Shown in pieces: positions 1-6,241 of a stretch of 7,706 nt of DNA. Location of the stretch: contig CANQHY010000055.1 in NCBI GenBank assembly GCA_947623975.1, positions 1 through 7,706 of the forward strand, in the 5' to 3' direction. This stretch comes from an uncultured Bacilli bacterium (lineage in GTDB: Bacteria; Bacillota_I; Bacilli_A; RF39; UBA660). The notes beneath the pieces were generated by a model. It worked only from the letters and a program-made list of their open reading frames with translations. It was not told the DNA's origin and ran no database searches. Position 1 is the stretch's first letter. The number at the start of each line of letters is the position of its first letter. Both the position numbers and the translations under genes were made by a program.

Positions 1-388
1 TAAAACTTTAGGTATGTCTTTATCGGATACTACAGGTCTTATTGCAACCTCTTATAAAGTAGTAAGACATAACGAGGAATATAATAAATTAGTTGATGTT
101 ATTGGCGATGTAATTTCAGAAAATAAAGTAGATAAGGTAGTTTTAGGATTACCTAAGAATATGAATAATACTATTGGTCCTAAAGGAGAACTATCTTATA
201 AATTTAAAAGTATGATTGAATCACGTCTTAACATAGAGGTAATACTTGTTGATGAGAGACTTACTACTAAAGAAGCTACAAATATTTTGCTAGAAAATGA
301 CACGTCTCGTAAAAAAAGGAAAAAGGTTGTAGATAGCTTAGCAGCGACTATAATTTTACAATCTTATTTAGATAGAATAAAAAAATAA
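1..388 (+). CDS. ruvX: RuvX/YqgF family putative Holliday junction resolvase (5' truncated by window)
   Basis: The reading frame is already open at base 2, and codons before the first visible ATG (K-T-L-G) match the family start region 'GLDxGxKTLGvA'. The ATG at 14 is therefore internal, and about 10-12 N-terminal codons, including the first catalytic Asp, lie outside the window. About 128 residues are visible of a usual ~140. Family hallmarks: the strand/loop LGLPKNM with downstream TIGPKGE, DERLTT, and a C-terminal KKRKKVVDSLAA helix carrying the last acidic residue. The fold is RNase H-like. Family members are linked to Holliday-junction resolution and, in E. coli, to 16S rRNA 5' maturation; which role applies here cannot be read from sequence. 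It ends in TAA at 386-388, 15 bases before the next gene. By B. subtilis synteny, alaS and the small reoM/yrzL gene would be expected just upstream. Confidence 0.95.
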   Translation, partial: KTLGMSLSDTTGLIATSYKVVRHNEEYNKLVDVIGDVISENKVDKVVLGLPKNMNNTIGPKGELSYKFKSMIESRLNIEVILVDERLTTKEATNILLENDTSRKKRKKVVDSLAATIILQSYLDRIKK

Positions 389-403
389 AAAGGAGATTTA
401 GTT

Positions 404-745
404 ATGGAAAATGAAAAATTAAAAAATGATGATAAAGAAATGGAAAGTACATTTAAAGTTATCAACGATAGAGGCGAAGAGGTAATGTGCGATATACTTT
501 TCACTTTTGATTCTGAGGAAACTAAAAAAAGCTATATCGTTTATACTGATAATTCTAAAGACGATAGTGGAAATATTCAAGTATATGCTTCTATTTATGA
601 TCCTAAGGGTGTTAATCAAAAGTTAGAACCAATAACTACAGATCAAGAATGGAAAGTGATAGAAACAATACTTAATACATTACAAGAAGAAATTAAAAAG
701 AAAATGACAGAGACTGCTAATAATGGGGAAGATGGCGAGCAATAA
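404..745 (+). CDS. yrzB: DUF1292 family protein (YrzB-like)
   Basis: This 113-residue acidic soluble protein has no signal peptide or membrane segment. The DUF1292 domain spans about residues 14-97. Visible landmarks are a beta-rich start ending in CDILFTFD, YIVYTD (44-49), VYASIYDP (60-67), and LEPITTDQEW (74-83) followed by a helix. The tail after residue 100 is short, polar and probably disordered. The ATG at 404 has a clear Shine-Dalgarno AGGAG at 391-395 with an 8-base spacing. DUF1292 proteins have no firmly established biochemical role. The ruvX-yrzB adjacency is conserved across Firmicutes, so the family call is strong and the function remains open. The stop codon lies in the loop of a small hairpin (736-752) just ahead of mltG. 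Confidence 0.93.
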   Translation: MENEKLKNDDKEMESTFKVINDRGEEVMCDILFTFDSEETKKSYIVYTDNSKDDSGNIQVYASIYDPKGVNQKLEPITTDQEWKVIETILNTLQEEIKKKMTETANNGEDGEQ

Positions 746-752
746 AGGCTCG
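736..752 (+). promoter_or_regulatory. Small hairpin across the yrzB stop codon, upstream of mltG
   Basis: CGAGC (736-740) pairs perfectly with GCTCG (748-752) around a 7-base AATAAAG loop, and TTTT follows at 753-756. The loop holds the yrzB stop codon TAA (743-745), and the only purine-rich AAAGG near mltG (744-748) is in the loop and stem base. The structure might lower translation of mltG or act as a weak attenuator. A 5-bp stem and a 4-T run make a full terminator unlikely. Function is inference. Confidence 0.4.
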
Positions 753-765
753 TTTTGTTGCGTAC

Positions 766-1830
766 ATGAAAACTTTAAGAAATATTACAATAGCCCTAAT
801 TATTCTTGTATTTGTAGCCATCATATCCTTATGTGTAGTTTACAATGTAAACATAAAAGCAGTCGATAAGGATGATCATAATCAAATAGAAATTGTTATA
901 CCGATGGGGACATCGCAAAAGAATGTCGGCAAGATATTGAAAGATAATAACTTGATAAGAAGCGATACTTTTTTTGAAATTTATATTAAATTATTTAAAG
1001 TAAAAGAATTTAAAGCATCAACTTATAAATTATCTCGTGATATGGATTTGAAAAGTATAATTAAAGTATTGGAAGAAGGAAATTCTTATAATGATAATCA
1101 GATAGTTATTACTTTCAAAGAGGGAATAAATATAAGAGCTTTAGCTACTTTGATAGCAACTAATACTAATAATAGTTATGATGATGTTATTAATACTTTA
1201 AAAGACGATAAATTTTTAGATGAACTTATAGAAAATTATTGGTTTATAACTGACGATGTGAAAAATGATAAACTTTATTATTCTCTTGAGGGATATTTGT
1301 TTCCTGATACCTATTATTTCAATGGTAAAGATGTTAGTGTAAAAGAAATTCTTATAAAAATGTTAAATCAGATGGAGAAAGTTTTAAATAATTACAAAGA
1401 CAAAATTGAAGAGAGTAGTCTTACTGTTCATGAGATTCTTACTTTTGCATCTATTGTAGAAAAAGAGGGAAAGTCTAAAGATTTTACCAAGATAGCATCA
1501 GTATTTTATAATAGATTAGGTATGGACATGGCTTTTGAAAGTTGTGCCACAGCATATTATGGTATGGGAATGGATTTTAATGAAGTAGGTATTGCAACTA
1601 GTGAAATGATGCAGAATGAAAATTCTTATAATACCTATAAAGTAAAATTTCCAGTAGGACCAATAGCAATACCTGGCGACGAGGCCATAAAGGCAACTCT
1701 TTTCCCAGAAGATACCAATTATTTGTTCTTTCTATCAGATAACGAGCAAAACAGTTATTTTTACGAGACGGCAAGTGAGCAAAGTGCTGGCAAGCAAAAA
1801 TTGATAAACGAAGGGAAATGGTATAGATAA
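766..1830 (+). CDS. mltG: MltG (YceG-like) endolytic murein transglycosylase
   Basis: The 354-residue protein is membrane-anchored, with a short cytoplasmic N-terminus, one transmembrane helix at about residues 6-29, and the remainder outside. It carries a LysM-like subdomain (about 41-105) and then the YceG catalytic domain. Landmarks are EGYLFPDTY (175-183), FASIVEKEG (227-235) with E232 as the expected catalytic Glu (equivalent to E. coli E218), ASVFYNRL (244-251), and a C-terminal P-x-GPIAIPG block (296-304). MltG cleaves nascent glycan strands near the membrane and so sets strand length, which implies a peptidoglycan wall. The ATG at 766 is the only usual start codon between the upstream in-frame stop (721-723) and the membrane helix, yet no good Shine-Dalgarno precedes it at normal spacing. 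One oddity is the segment usually reading Q-S/T-D-x-T, which here is ESCAT (258-262). The gene starts 20 bases after yrzB. Confidence 0.96.
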   Translation: MKTLRNITIALIILVFVAIISLCVVYNVNIKAVDKDDHNQIEIVIPMGTSQKNVGKILKDNNLIRSDTFFEIYIKLFKVKEFKASTYKLSRDMDLKSIIKVLEEGNSYNDNQIVITFKEGINIRALATLIATNTNNSYDDVINTLKDDKFLDELIENYWFITDDVKNDKLYYSLEGYLFPDTYYFNGKDVSVKEILIKMLNQMEKVLNNYKDKIEESSLTVHEILTFASIVEKEGKSKDFTKIASVFYNRLGMDMAFESCATAYYGMGMDFNEVGIATSEMMQNENSYNTYKVKFPVGPIAIPGDEAIKATLFPEDTNYLFFLSDNEQNSYFYETASEQSAGKQKLINEGKWYR

Positions 1831-1848
1831 TAGATTGGAGTATAGAGT

Positions 1849-2454
1849 ATGGTAGGAAATTTTCACTCTATGATAAAAGAAATAAAAGAATATGCTAAAA
1901 GGGAAGATGTTCCAATAATGCTTGATGATGGGATAAATTTTCTTACAACTTTTATTATAAAACATCAGGTAAAAACAGTATTAGAAATTGGAACCGCAAT
2001 TGGTTATTCGGCTATAATGATGGCTCTTTCAAGTCCTAATTTGAAAGTGGTTACAATCGAGCGTGATGAAGAAAGATATTTAGAAGCACTAAATAATATC
2101 AAGAAATTTAACTTAGAGGATAGGATAACGCCTATATTTAAAGATGCACTAGATGTGGAATTAACAGAAAAATTTGATTTGATTTTCTTAGATGGTGCTA
2201 AAGGAAAAAATATTGACTTTATCGAGCATTTTGAAAAAAATCTAGAAAGCGATGGCTATTTTGTTACAGATAATATAAATTTTCACGGTTACGTAGCTAA
2301 AGATGAAAGCGAAATTAAAAGTAGAAATTTAAGAGGACTTGTTCGTAAAATTAAAAACTATATTGAATATTTAAAAAATTCCGAAAAGTATGAAACGAGA
2401 TTTTATGATATAGGAGACGGAATAGCGGTTACATCTAGAAAAGAAATTAGGTGA
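1849..2454 (+). CDS. trmR: TrmR-like SAM-dependent tRNA 5-hydroxyuridine O-methyltransferase (class I, YrrM family)
   Basis: This 201-residue protein has the Rossmann-type SAM fold of metal-dependent O-methyltransferases. Motif I is LEIGTAIGYSA (45-55). The acidic residue after strand 2 is in TIERD (69-73), with E71 likely contacting the SAM ribose. The metal-site pattern is LDGAK with D115 and TDNINFHG with D141-N142. The N-terminal helical segment is short, as in YrrM. In B. subtilis, YrrM/TrmR methylates ho5U34 to mo5U34 on tRNA. The same partners (trhP1, trhP2) follow directly here, which supports that assignment over a catechol-type methyltransferase. The ATG at 1849 has TTGGAG at 1835-1840, 8 bases upstream. 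The gene ends in TGA (2452-2454), set within the Shine-Dalgarno of the next gene, so translation of the two is probably coupled. Confidence 0.9.
   Translation: MVGNFHSMIKEIKEYAKREDVPIMLDDGINFLTTFIIKHQVKTVLEIGTAIGYSAIMMALSSPNLKVVTIERDEERYLEALNNIKKFNLEDRITPIFKDALDVELTEKFDLIFLDGAKGKNIDFIEHFEKNLESDGYFVTDNINFHGYVAKDESEIKSRNLRGLVRKIKNYIEYLKNSEKYETRFYDIGDGIAVTSRKEIR
2449..2454 (+). promoter_or_regulatory. Ribosome binding site deciding the trhP1 start (AGGTGA before TTG)
   Basis: AGGTGA sits 5 bases before TTG at 2460 and overlaps the trmR stop codon TGA (2452-2454). The alternative GTG at 2451 lies inside this motif and has only weak purine stretches upstream. AGGTGA precedes trhP2, the HD gene and greA as well, so it looks like this genome's preferred form. 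It fits the 3' end of 16S rRNA as part of AAGGAGGTGAT. Confidence 0.7.
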
Positions 2455-2459
2455 TTATA

Positions 2460-3323
2460 TTGAAGCTTACAGTAATACCAAATAGTGTGGATAATATTTT
2501 AGAATATAAAAAAATAGGGGCAGATGCCTTTATTTTTGGCTTAAAAGATTTTTGTAGTGGTTACATGATGGCCCTTGATATTGAAAAGATTAAAGGCATC
2601 GTGGAAAATAATCCTTCTTTAGAAATTTTTATAGCAATTAATAAAAATATTTTTAATGATGAGTTGGCTACCCTAGAAGATAACTTAAATCAATTAGATA
2701 AAATTAATATAAAGGGCGTTCTGTTCTATGATTTAGCGGTATTGAATATAAAAATAAGAAATAAACTTAAAGTAGATTTAGTATGGAATCAGACACATAT
2801 GGTTACAAATTATAATACTTGCAACTACTACTATAGTAAGGGTGTTAATTATGGAATGTTATCAGGCGAAATTACTCTTGAGGAAATAAATGAGATAGCT
2901 TCCAAGACTAAAATGCAACTTTTTGCAATGGTCATGGGGTATCCAATAATGTCTTTTTCTAGAAGAATGCTTTTAAGCAATTATTTTTCATCTTTTAATA
3001 AAAAGAAAAAGAAAGATATTTATAACATAACAAATAACAATAACTCTTATATTCTTAAAGAAGAAGAAAATGGCAATGCTATCTATTACGGAAAACCTTT
3101 GAATGGGAGCATAGTATTAGATAAGATAAGAGCATCTTATTTAGTACTTAATGAATTTAATATCGCTACTACTACCTTTAAAGAAATATTATCGCTTTAT
3201 AAAAAGATTTTGATTGGTAGTGAAAACCGTGAAGAATTGATTAGGAAGACCGATGAGCTTATCGGGGCATACCGCGGTTTCTTTTTTCAAAAAACAATAT
3301 ACAAGGTGAAGAAAAATGATTAA
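2460..3323 (+). CDS. trhP1: TrhP1-like peptidase U32 family protein (YrrN family, tRNA hydroxylation partner)
   Basis: From TTG at 2460 the product is 287 residues beginning M-K-L-T-V-I-P, as expected for this family. A GTG at 2451 would add three residues. The N-terminal half is TIM-barrel-like (GADAFIFGLKDF, then VWNQTHMVTN). The C-terminus GFFFQKTIYKVKK (about 273-285) is typical of YrrN proteins. The central segment MGYPIMSFSRRMLLSNYF (159-176) aligns with the U32 signature, but the cysteines are replaced (by I163 and M170) and no CxxxC follows, so it probably cannot hold the Fe-S cluster expected in TrhP2. A five-Lys run (181-185) and an Asn run sit where the second Cys pair would be. 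In B. subtilis YrrN and YrrO are both linked to prephenate-dependent ho5U34 formation. A non-catalytic or tRNA-binding partner role here is inference. The gene overlaps trhP2 by 8 bases. Confidence 0.88.
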   Translation: MKLTVIPNSVDNILEYKKIGADAFIFGLKDFCSGYMMALDIEKIKGIVENNPSLEIFIAINKNIFNDELATLEDNLNQLDKINIKGVLFYDLAVLNIKIRNKLKVDLVWNQTHMVTNYNTCNYYYSKGVNYGMLSGEITLEEINEIASKTKMQLFAMVMGYPIMSFSRRMLLSNYFSSFNKKKKKDIYNITNNNNSYILKEEENGNAIYYGKPLNGSIVLDKIRASYLVLNEFNIATTTFKEILSLYKKILIGSENREELIRKTDELIGAYRGFFFQKTIYKVKKND

Positions 3324-4497
3324 AAAAGTTGAATTGTTAAGTCCCGCTGGTGACTTAGAAAGATTAAAAATAGCCCTTCTTTATGGAGCAGATGCAGTCT
3401 ATATTGGAGGAAGAGAATATAGTCTTAGAGCAAATGCTGATAATTTTAGCTTAGATGAAATAAAAGAAGCTTGCACTTTTGCTCATAATCTTAAAAAGAA
3501 AGTTTATCTTACTTTAAATATTGTGTTTCATAACGAAGATTTAACAGGTGTTTATGACTTTATAAAAGCTGTAGTGGATGCAGGAATAGATGCTTTTATT
3601 GTAAGTGATCCTTTTATGATTAAGTATATAAAAGAAAATTTTAACGTCGAGGTTCATCTTAGTACTCAAGCTTCTACTACTAATATTGAGGCTGTTAAAT
3701 ATTGGAAAAACGAAAAAGTAGATCGAATAGTTTTAGCTCGTGAGGTCTCTATTCGCGAAATCGAAGAAATCTTAAAAGAGGTTGATATCGATTTGGAAGT
3801 ATTTATTCATGGAGCTATGTGCACCTTTTATAGTGGCAGATGTTGTCTTTCAAATTATTTTACCAATCGTGATTCGAATCGTGGTGGTTGTGCTCAAGTT
3901 TGCCGCTTTGCATTTGATATTGAAGATGATTCTAACCCCTTTACAATGGCTACAAAAGACTTGAATATGGCTAAATATTTAGATAAATTAATTGCGTCTT
4001 CTGTTAAATCCTTAAAAATAGAAGGAAGAATGCGCTCTTCTTATTATCTTGCTACTGTAATTTCTTCATATAGAAGATTAATTGACGATTATTACAATAA
4101 TACGTTAACTTTAGAAAAAATTGAAAAAGAAGAGAAGATATTATCGCGAGTTGCTAATAGAGAGACTAGCACTCATTACTATATGAAGAAAGCAGATTAT
4201 ACTGATCAATATTATACTGGTCGTCAAGAGTTATCCAATCAAGACTTTTTAGGACTTGTATTGTCTTATGATAAAAAAGAAAAGATTTTAACACTTACCG
4301 AACGTAATTACTTTCAAGAAGGTGATGACGTTGAGATATTTACTCCTAGTGGTAAAATTTATTCTTTTACAATTGATGAAATATATGATAGTCAAATGAA
4401 TAGAATAAAAGTGGCAAGACATCCCGAAGAAATAATAAAATTAAAAATTGATTTTGAAGTTGAAAAAGATTCTATGATGAGGATAAAGGTGATATAA
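3316..4497 (+). CDS. trhP2: TrhP2-like peptidase U32 family protein (YrrO), tRNA U34 hydroxylation
   Basis: The 393-residue product carries the complete U32 signature at 161-179: E161, F163, G166-A-M, C169, G174, C176, L178, S179. It is followed by RDSNRGGCAQVCR (185-197) with C192 and C196, and KSLKIEGRM (231-239). The start VELLSPAGDLERLK and the TIM-barrel N-terminal half are typical, and a small beta-rich C-terminal domain covers about 310-393. Despite the peptidase name, this subfamily (YrrO; E. coli YegQ/TrhP) acts in prephenate-dependent hydroxylation of tRNA wobble uridine, and the cysteines are the expected Fe-S ligands. The residue after YY at 243-244 is Leu, where as I recall E. 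coli TrhP has a further Cys; C196 or C177 might serve instead. The ATG at 3316 has AAGGTGA at 3303-3309, inside the end of trhP1, so the two are translationally coupled. Confidence 0.93.
   Translation: MIKKVELLSPAGDLERLKIALLYGADAVYIGGREYSLRANADNFSLDEIKEACTFAHNLKKKVYLTLNIVFHNEDLTGVYDFIKAVVDAGIDAFIVSDPFMIKYIKENFNVEVHLSTQASTTNIEAVKYWKNEKVDRIVLAREVSIREIEEILKEVDIDLEVFIHGAMCTFYSGRCCLSNYFTNRDSNRGGCAQVCRFAFDIEDDSNPFTMATKDLNMAKYLDKLIASSVKSLKIEGRMRSSYYLATVISSYRRLIDDYYNNTLTLEKIEKEEKILSRVANRETSTHYYMKKADYTDQYYTGRQELSNQDFLGLVLSYDKKEKILTLTERNYFQEGDDVEIFTPSGKIYSFTIDEIYDSQMNRIKVARHPEEIIKLKIDFEVEKDSMMRIKVI
4485..4492 (+). promoter_or_regulatory. Ribosome binding site supporting a TTG start for the HD-domain gene
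   Basis: AAAGGTGA lies within the last codons of trhP2, 8 bases before TTG at 4501. The next in-frame ATG falls well inside the protein, beyond conserved N-terminal residues, so TTG at 4501 is the supported start. Confidence 0.65.
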
Positions 4498-4500
4498 GTT

Positions 4501-5622
4501 TTGAGTAATTTAGATATTATAAAAGAAAATCTATTAAAAAAAGAGGATAGCCTTTCTAGTTATGCTACCAAAAGTAGTAATGCCGTAAGAATATTTCCTG
4601 AACAGGAGGATTTTCGACCACCATTTTTCCATGATACGGATAAAATAATTCACAGTTCGGCTTTTACTAGATATATCGATAAGACTCAAGTTTTTTCGTT
4701 TTTAGAAAATGATAATGTTTCTAAAAGAATGGTTCATGTCCAGTTAGTAAGTAAAATTGCTAGGACTATTGGAAGGAGTCTTAATTTAAATGAAGATTTG
4801 ATTGAGGCAATTTCTTTGGGACACGATATTGGTCATACTCCTTTAGGACACATGGGAGAAAAAATATTAAATAATATCTCAAAACAGGAACTAGGAATAC
4901 CTTTCATGCATAATTTACAAAGTGTAAGGACATTTACTGACATAAAAAATTGTAATCTGACTATTCAAGTTTTGGATGGAATAATGTGTCATAATGGCGA
5001 GATACTAAGTAATGTTTATGCTCCGAAAAGTAAGACTAAAGAAGAATTTTTGAAAGATTATGAAAATGCCTCTATGAGTTATGAATATGCTAAAAAATTA
5101 GTTCCGATGACCCTTGAAGGATGCGTAGTAAGAGTATCAGATGTTATCGCCTACATTGGTCGTGACATTGAAGATGCAATTAGAGTGGGAATTATAAAAA
5201 GAGAAATGATTCCTGAAAGTGTTACTAGAGTATTAGGAGATAATAATAGTGCAATAGTTAATACGTTAATATTAGATATTATTGAAAACAGTTATGATAA
5301 AGGCAAAATAATTTTAAGCGAAGAAATATTTAGAGCCTTACAGGAATTAAAAGAATTCAATTACAAAAATATATATGGTAAGTCTAATACCAAAGAAGAA
5401 ATTATGCTTTATGAAGAGGGAATGACTCTTTTATATTATGCCCTATTAAATGATTACAATGAAAATAATGAAAACAGTCTAATATATAAAAGGTTTGTAC
5501 GTGATATGCCTTTGGAATATGTTAATAAAAATAACAAGAAGAAAATAGTAATAGATTTTATAGCAGGAATGACCGATGATTATTTCCTAAATTTCACAAA
5601 ACTGTTAACTAAAAAAGATTGA
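4501..5622 (+). CDS. HD-domain deoxynucleoside triphosphate triphosphohydrolase-like protein (Dgt/SAMHD1 superfamily)
   Basis: The product is 373 residues. The HD metal site is complete: H79 in VHVQLVSKIART, H108-D109 in LGHDIGHTPLGH, and D214 in RVSDVIAYIGRDIEDA. Also present are H112 and H117, the F-x-HNLQSVR block (135-143), a CHNGE segment (163-167) and the C-terminal IAGMTDDYF typical of dNTPases. The N-terminal DKIIHSSAFTRYIDKTQVF corresponds to the Dgt 'RIIHSxAFRRLxxKTQVF' block. Dgt-type enzymes hydrolyse dNTPs to deoxynucleoside and tripolyphosphate, controlling the dNTP pool. The HVQLVSKIARTIGR wording fits a Firmicutes/archaeal phosphohydrolase subgroup rather than classical E. coli Dgt, so exact substrate preference is open. 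It starts 3 bases after trhP2 with TTG and stops with TGA (5620-5622), which lies inside the greA promoter. In B. subtilis this slot holds udk. Confidence 0.87.
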   Translation: MSNLDIIKENLLKKEDSLSSYATKSSNAVRIFPEQEDFRPPFFHDTDKIIHSSAFTRYIDKTQVFSFLENDNVSKRMVHVQLVSKIARTIGRSLNLNEDLIEAISLGHDIGHTPLGHMGEKILNNISKQELGIPFMHNLQSVRTFTDIKNCNLTIQVLDGIMCHNGEILSNVYAPKSKTKEEFLKDYENASMSYEYAKKLVPMTLEGCVVRVSDVIAYIGRDIEDAIRVGIIKREMIPESVTRVLGDNNSAIVNTLILDIIENSYDKGKIILSEEIFRALQELKEFNYKNIYGKSNTKEEIMLYEEGMTLLYYALLNDYNENNENSLIYKRFVRDMPLEYVNKNNKKKIVIDFIAGMTDDYFLNFTKLLTKKD

Positions 5623-5647
5623 CAGAAATGGTTATTTGTGCTATCAT
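5619..5647 (+). promoter_or_regulatory. Sigma-A type promoter for greA
   Basis: A perfect -35 box TTGACA (5619-5624) is followed by a 17-base spacer and TATCAT (5642-5647), one mismatch from the -10 consensus. TGC just before the -10 adds an extended -10. Transcription should start near 5654, giving a leader of about 23 bases with the greA ribosome site. The -35 box overlaps the stop codon of the HD gene, so greA can be made independently of the upstream operon. Confidence 0.8.
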
Positions 5648-5676
5648 TATGCTTATTGAAAAAGAGGTGATTTATC

Positions 5677-6144
5677 GTGAAAGAGAAGAAGACGTTACTT
5701 ACAAAAGAAGGACTTTCCGATTTACAAAAAGAATTAGATGAATTAATAAATGTTAAAAGACCTGCTAATTTGAAAGCAATCAAGGAAGCAAGAGCTCTTG
5801 GTGATTTATCTGAAAATGCTGACTATGATGCTGCTAAAAACGATCAAGCAGAATTAGAAGGACGAATTAAGAAAATTGAAAAGATGTTAGAAAACTATGA
5901 AATTATAGAGAATAAATCAAGTGATAAAGTAGGACTTGGTTCTACTGTTGAAATTAAGTATGTAGATGATGATGAAACAGATGAATACAAAATAGTAGGA
6001 AGTCAAGAGGCTGATCCATTCATGAGCAAAATTTCCAATGAATCTCCAATAGCTAAAGCACTATTAAATAGAAAAGTTGGAGACATTGTCGATGTTGAAA
6101 GCCCAAATGGTTTATATAAAATAGAAATAACAGGTATAAAGTAA
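5677..6144 (+). CDS. greA: Transcription elongation factor GreA
   Basis: At 155 residues it is close to the usual ~158 length. The N-terminal antiparallel coiled coil (about 8-76) carries the acidic tip in ARALGDLSENADYDAAK, with D43 and E46 matching E. coli D41 and E44. The C-terminal FKBP-like domain ends with SNESPIAKALLNRKVGD and a short beta hairpin. GreA enters the RNA polymerase secondary channel and stimulates cleavage of backtracked RNA. The start is GTG at 5677, preceded by AGAGGTGA (5663-5670) with a 6-base spacing. It has its own promoter and is followed within 3 bases by a strong hairpin terminator, so it ends the transcription unit. Its position after the trmR/trhP genes matches B. 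subtilis. Confidence 0.98.
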   Translation: MKEKKTLLTKEGLSDLQKELDELINVKRPANLKAIKEARALGDLSENADYDAAKNDQAELEGRIKKIEKMLENYEIIENKSSDKVGLGSTVEIKYVDDDETDEYKIVGSQEADPFMSKISNESPIAKALLNRKVGDIVDVESPNGLYKIEITGIK

Positions 6145-6146
6145 TC

Positions 6147-6191
6147 AGAAAGGCATCGAACTTGTTTGATGCCTTTCTAGTATCTTTTTTT
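6147..6191 (+). terminator. Intrinsic terminator after greA
   Basis: AGAAAGGCATC (6147-6157) pairs perfectly with GATGCCTTTCT (6168-6178). The stem extends inward by G.U, A-T and A-T pairs, giving 14 pairs closed by a CTTG loop (6161-6164). A 7-T run follows at 6185-6191, six bases after the stem, with further T-rich sequence. The hairpin starts 3 bases after the greA stop. Confidence 0.9.
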
Positions 6192-6192
6192 C

Positions 6193-6221
6193 TTGTTTTA
6201 GAAATTTAAGTATTATATAAT
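6193..6221 (+). promoter_or_regulatory. Promoter for trigger factor
   Basis: A consensus -10 TATAAT (6216-6221) lies 17 bases after a weak -35 TTGTTT (6193-6198), which abuts the T-run of the greA terminator. The predicted start near 6228 leaves only about 14 leader bases, nearly all used by the ribosome site AGGTGGAGG (6229-6237) before ATG at 6242. The strong terminator just upstream requires a separate promoter for this gene, which supports the call. Confidence 0.7.
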
Positions 6222-6241
6222 ATGGAATAGGTGGAGGTTAT

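Noticed and set aside
14..16. ATG at 14 as the true start of ruvX
   Set aside because: The frame is open upstream and the preceding K-T-L-G residues match the conserved family N-terminus, so the gene is cut by the window edge.
3866..3886. GATTCGAATC palindrome resembling a tRNA T-loop
   Set aside because: It encodes the conserved RDSNRGG segment of TrhP2, and no tRNA acceptor or anticodon arms can be drawn around it.
3782..3964. 60-codon + strand open frame inside trhP2
   Set aside because: It lies wholly within the U32 signature region of trhP2, which is firmly supported in another frame. The product is hydrophobic with no recognisable family.
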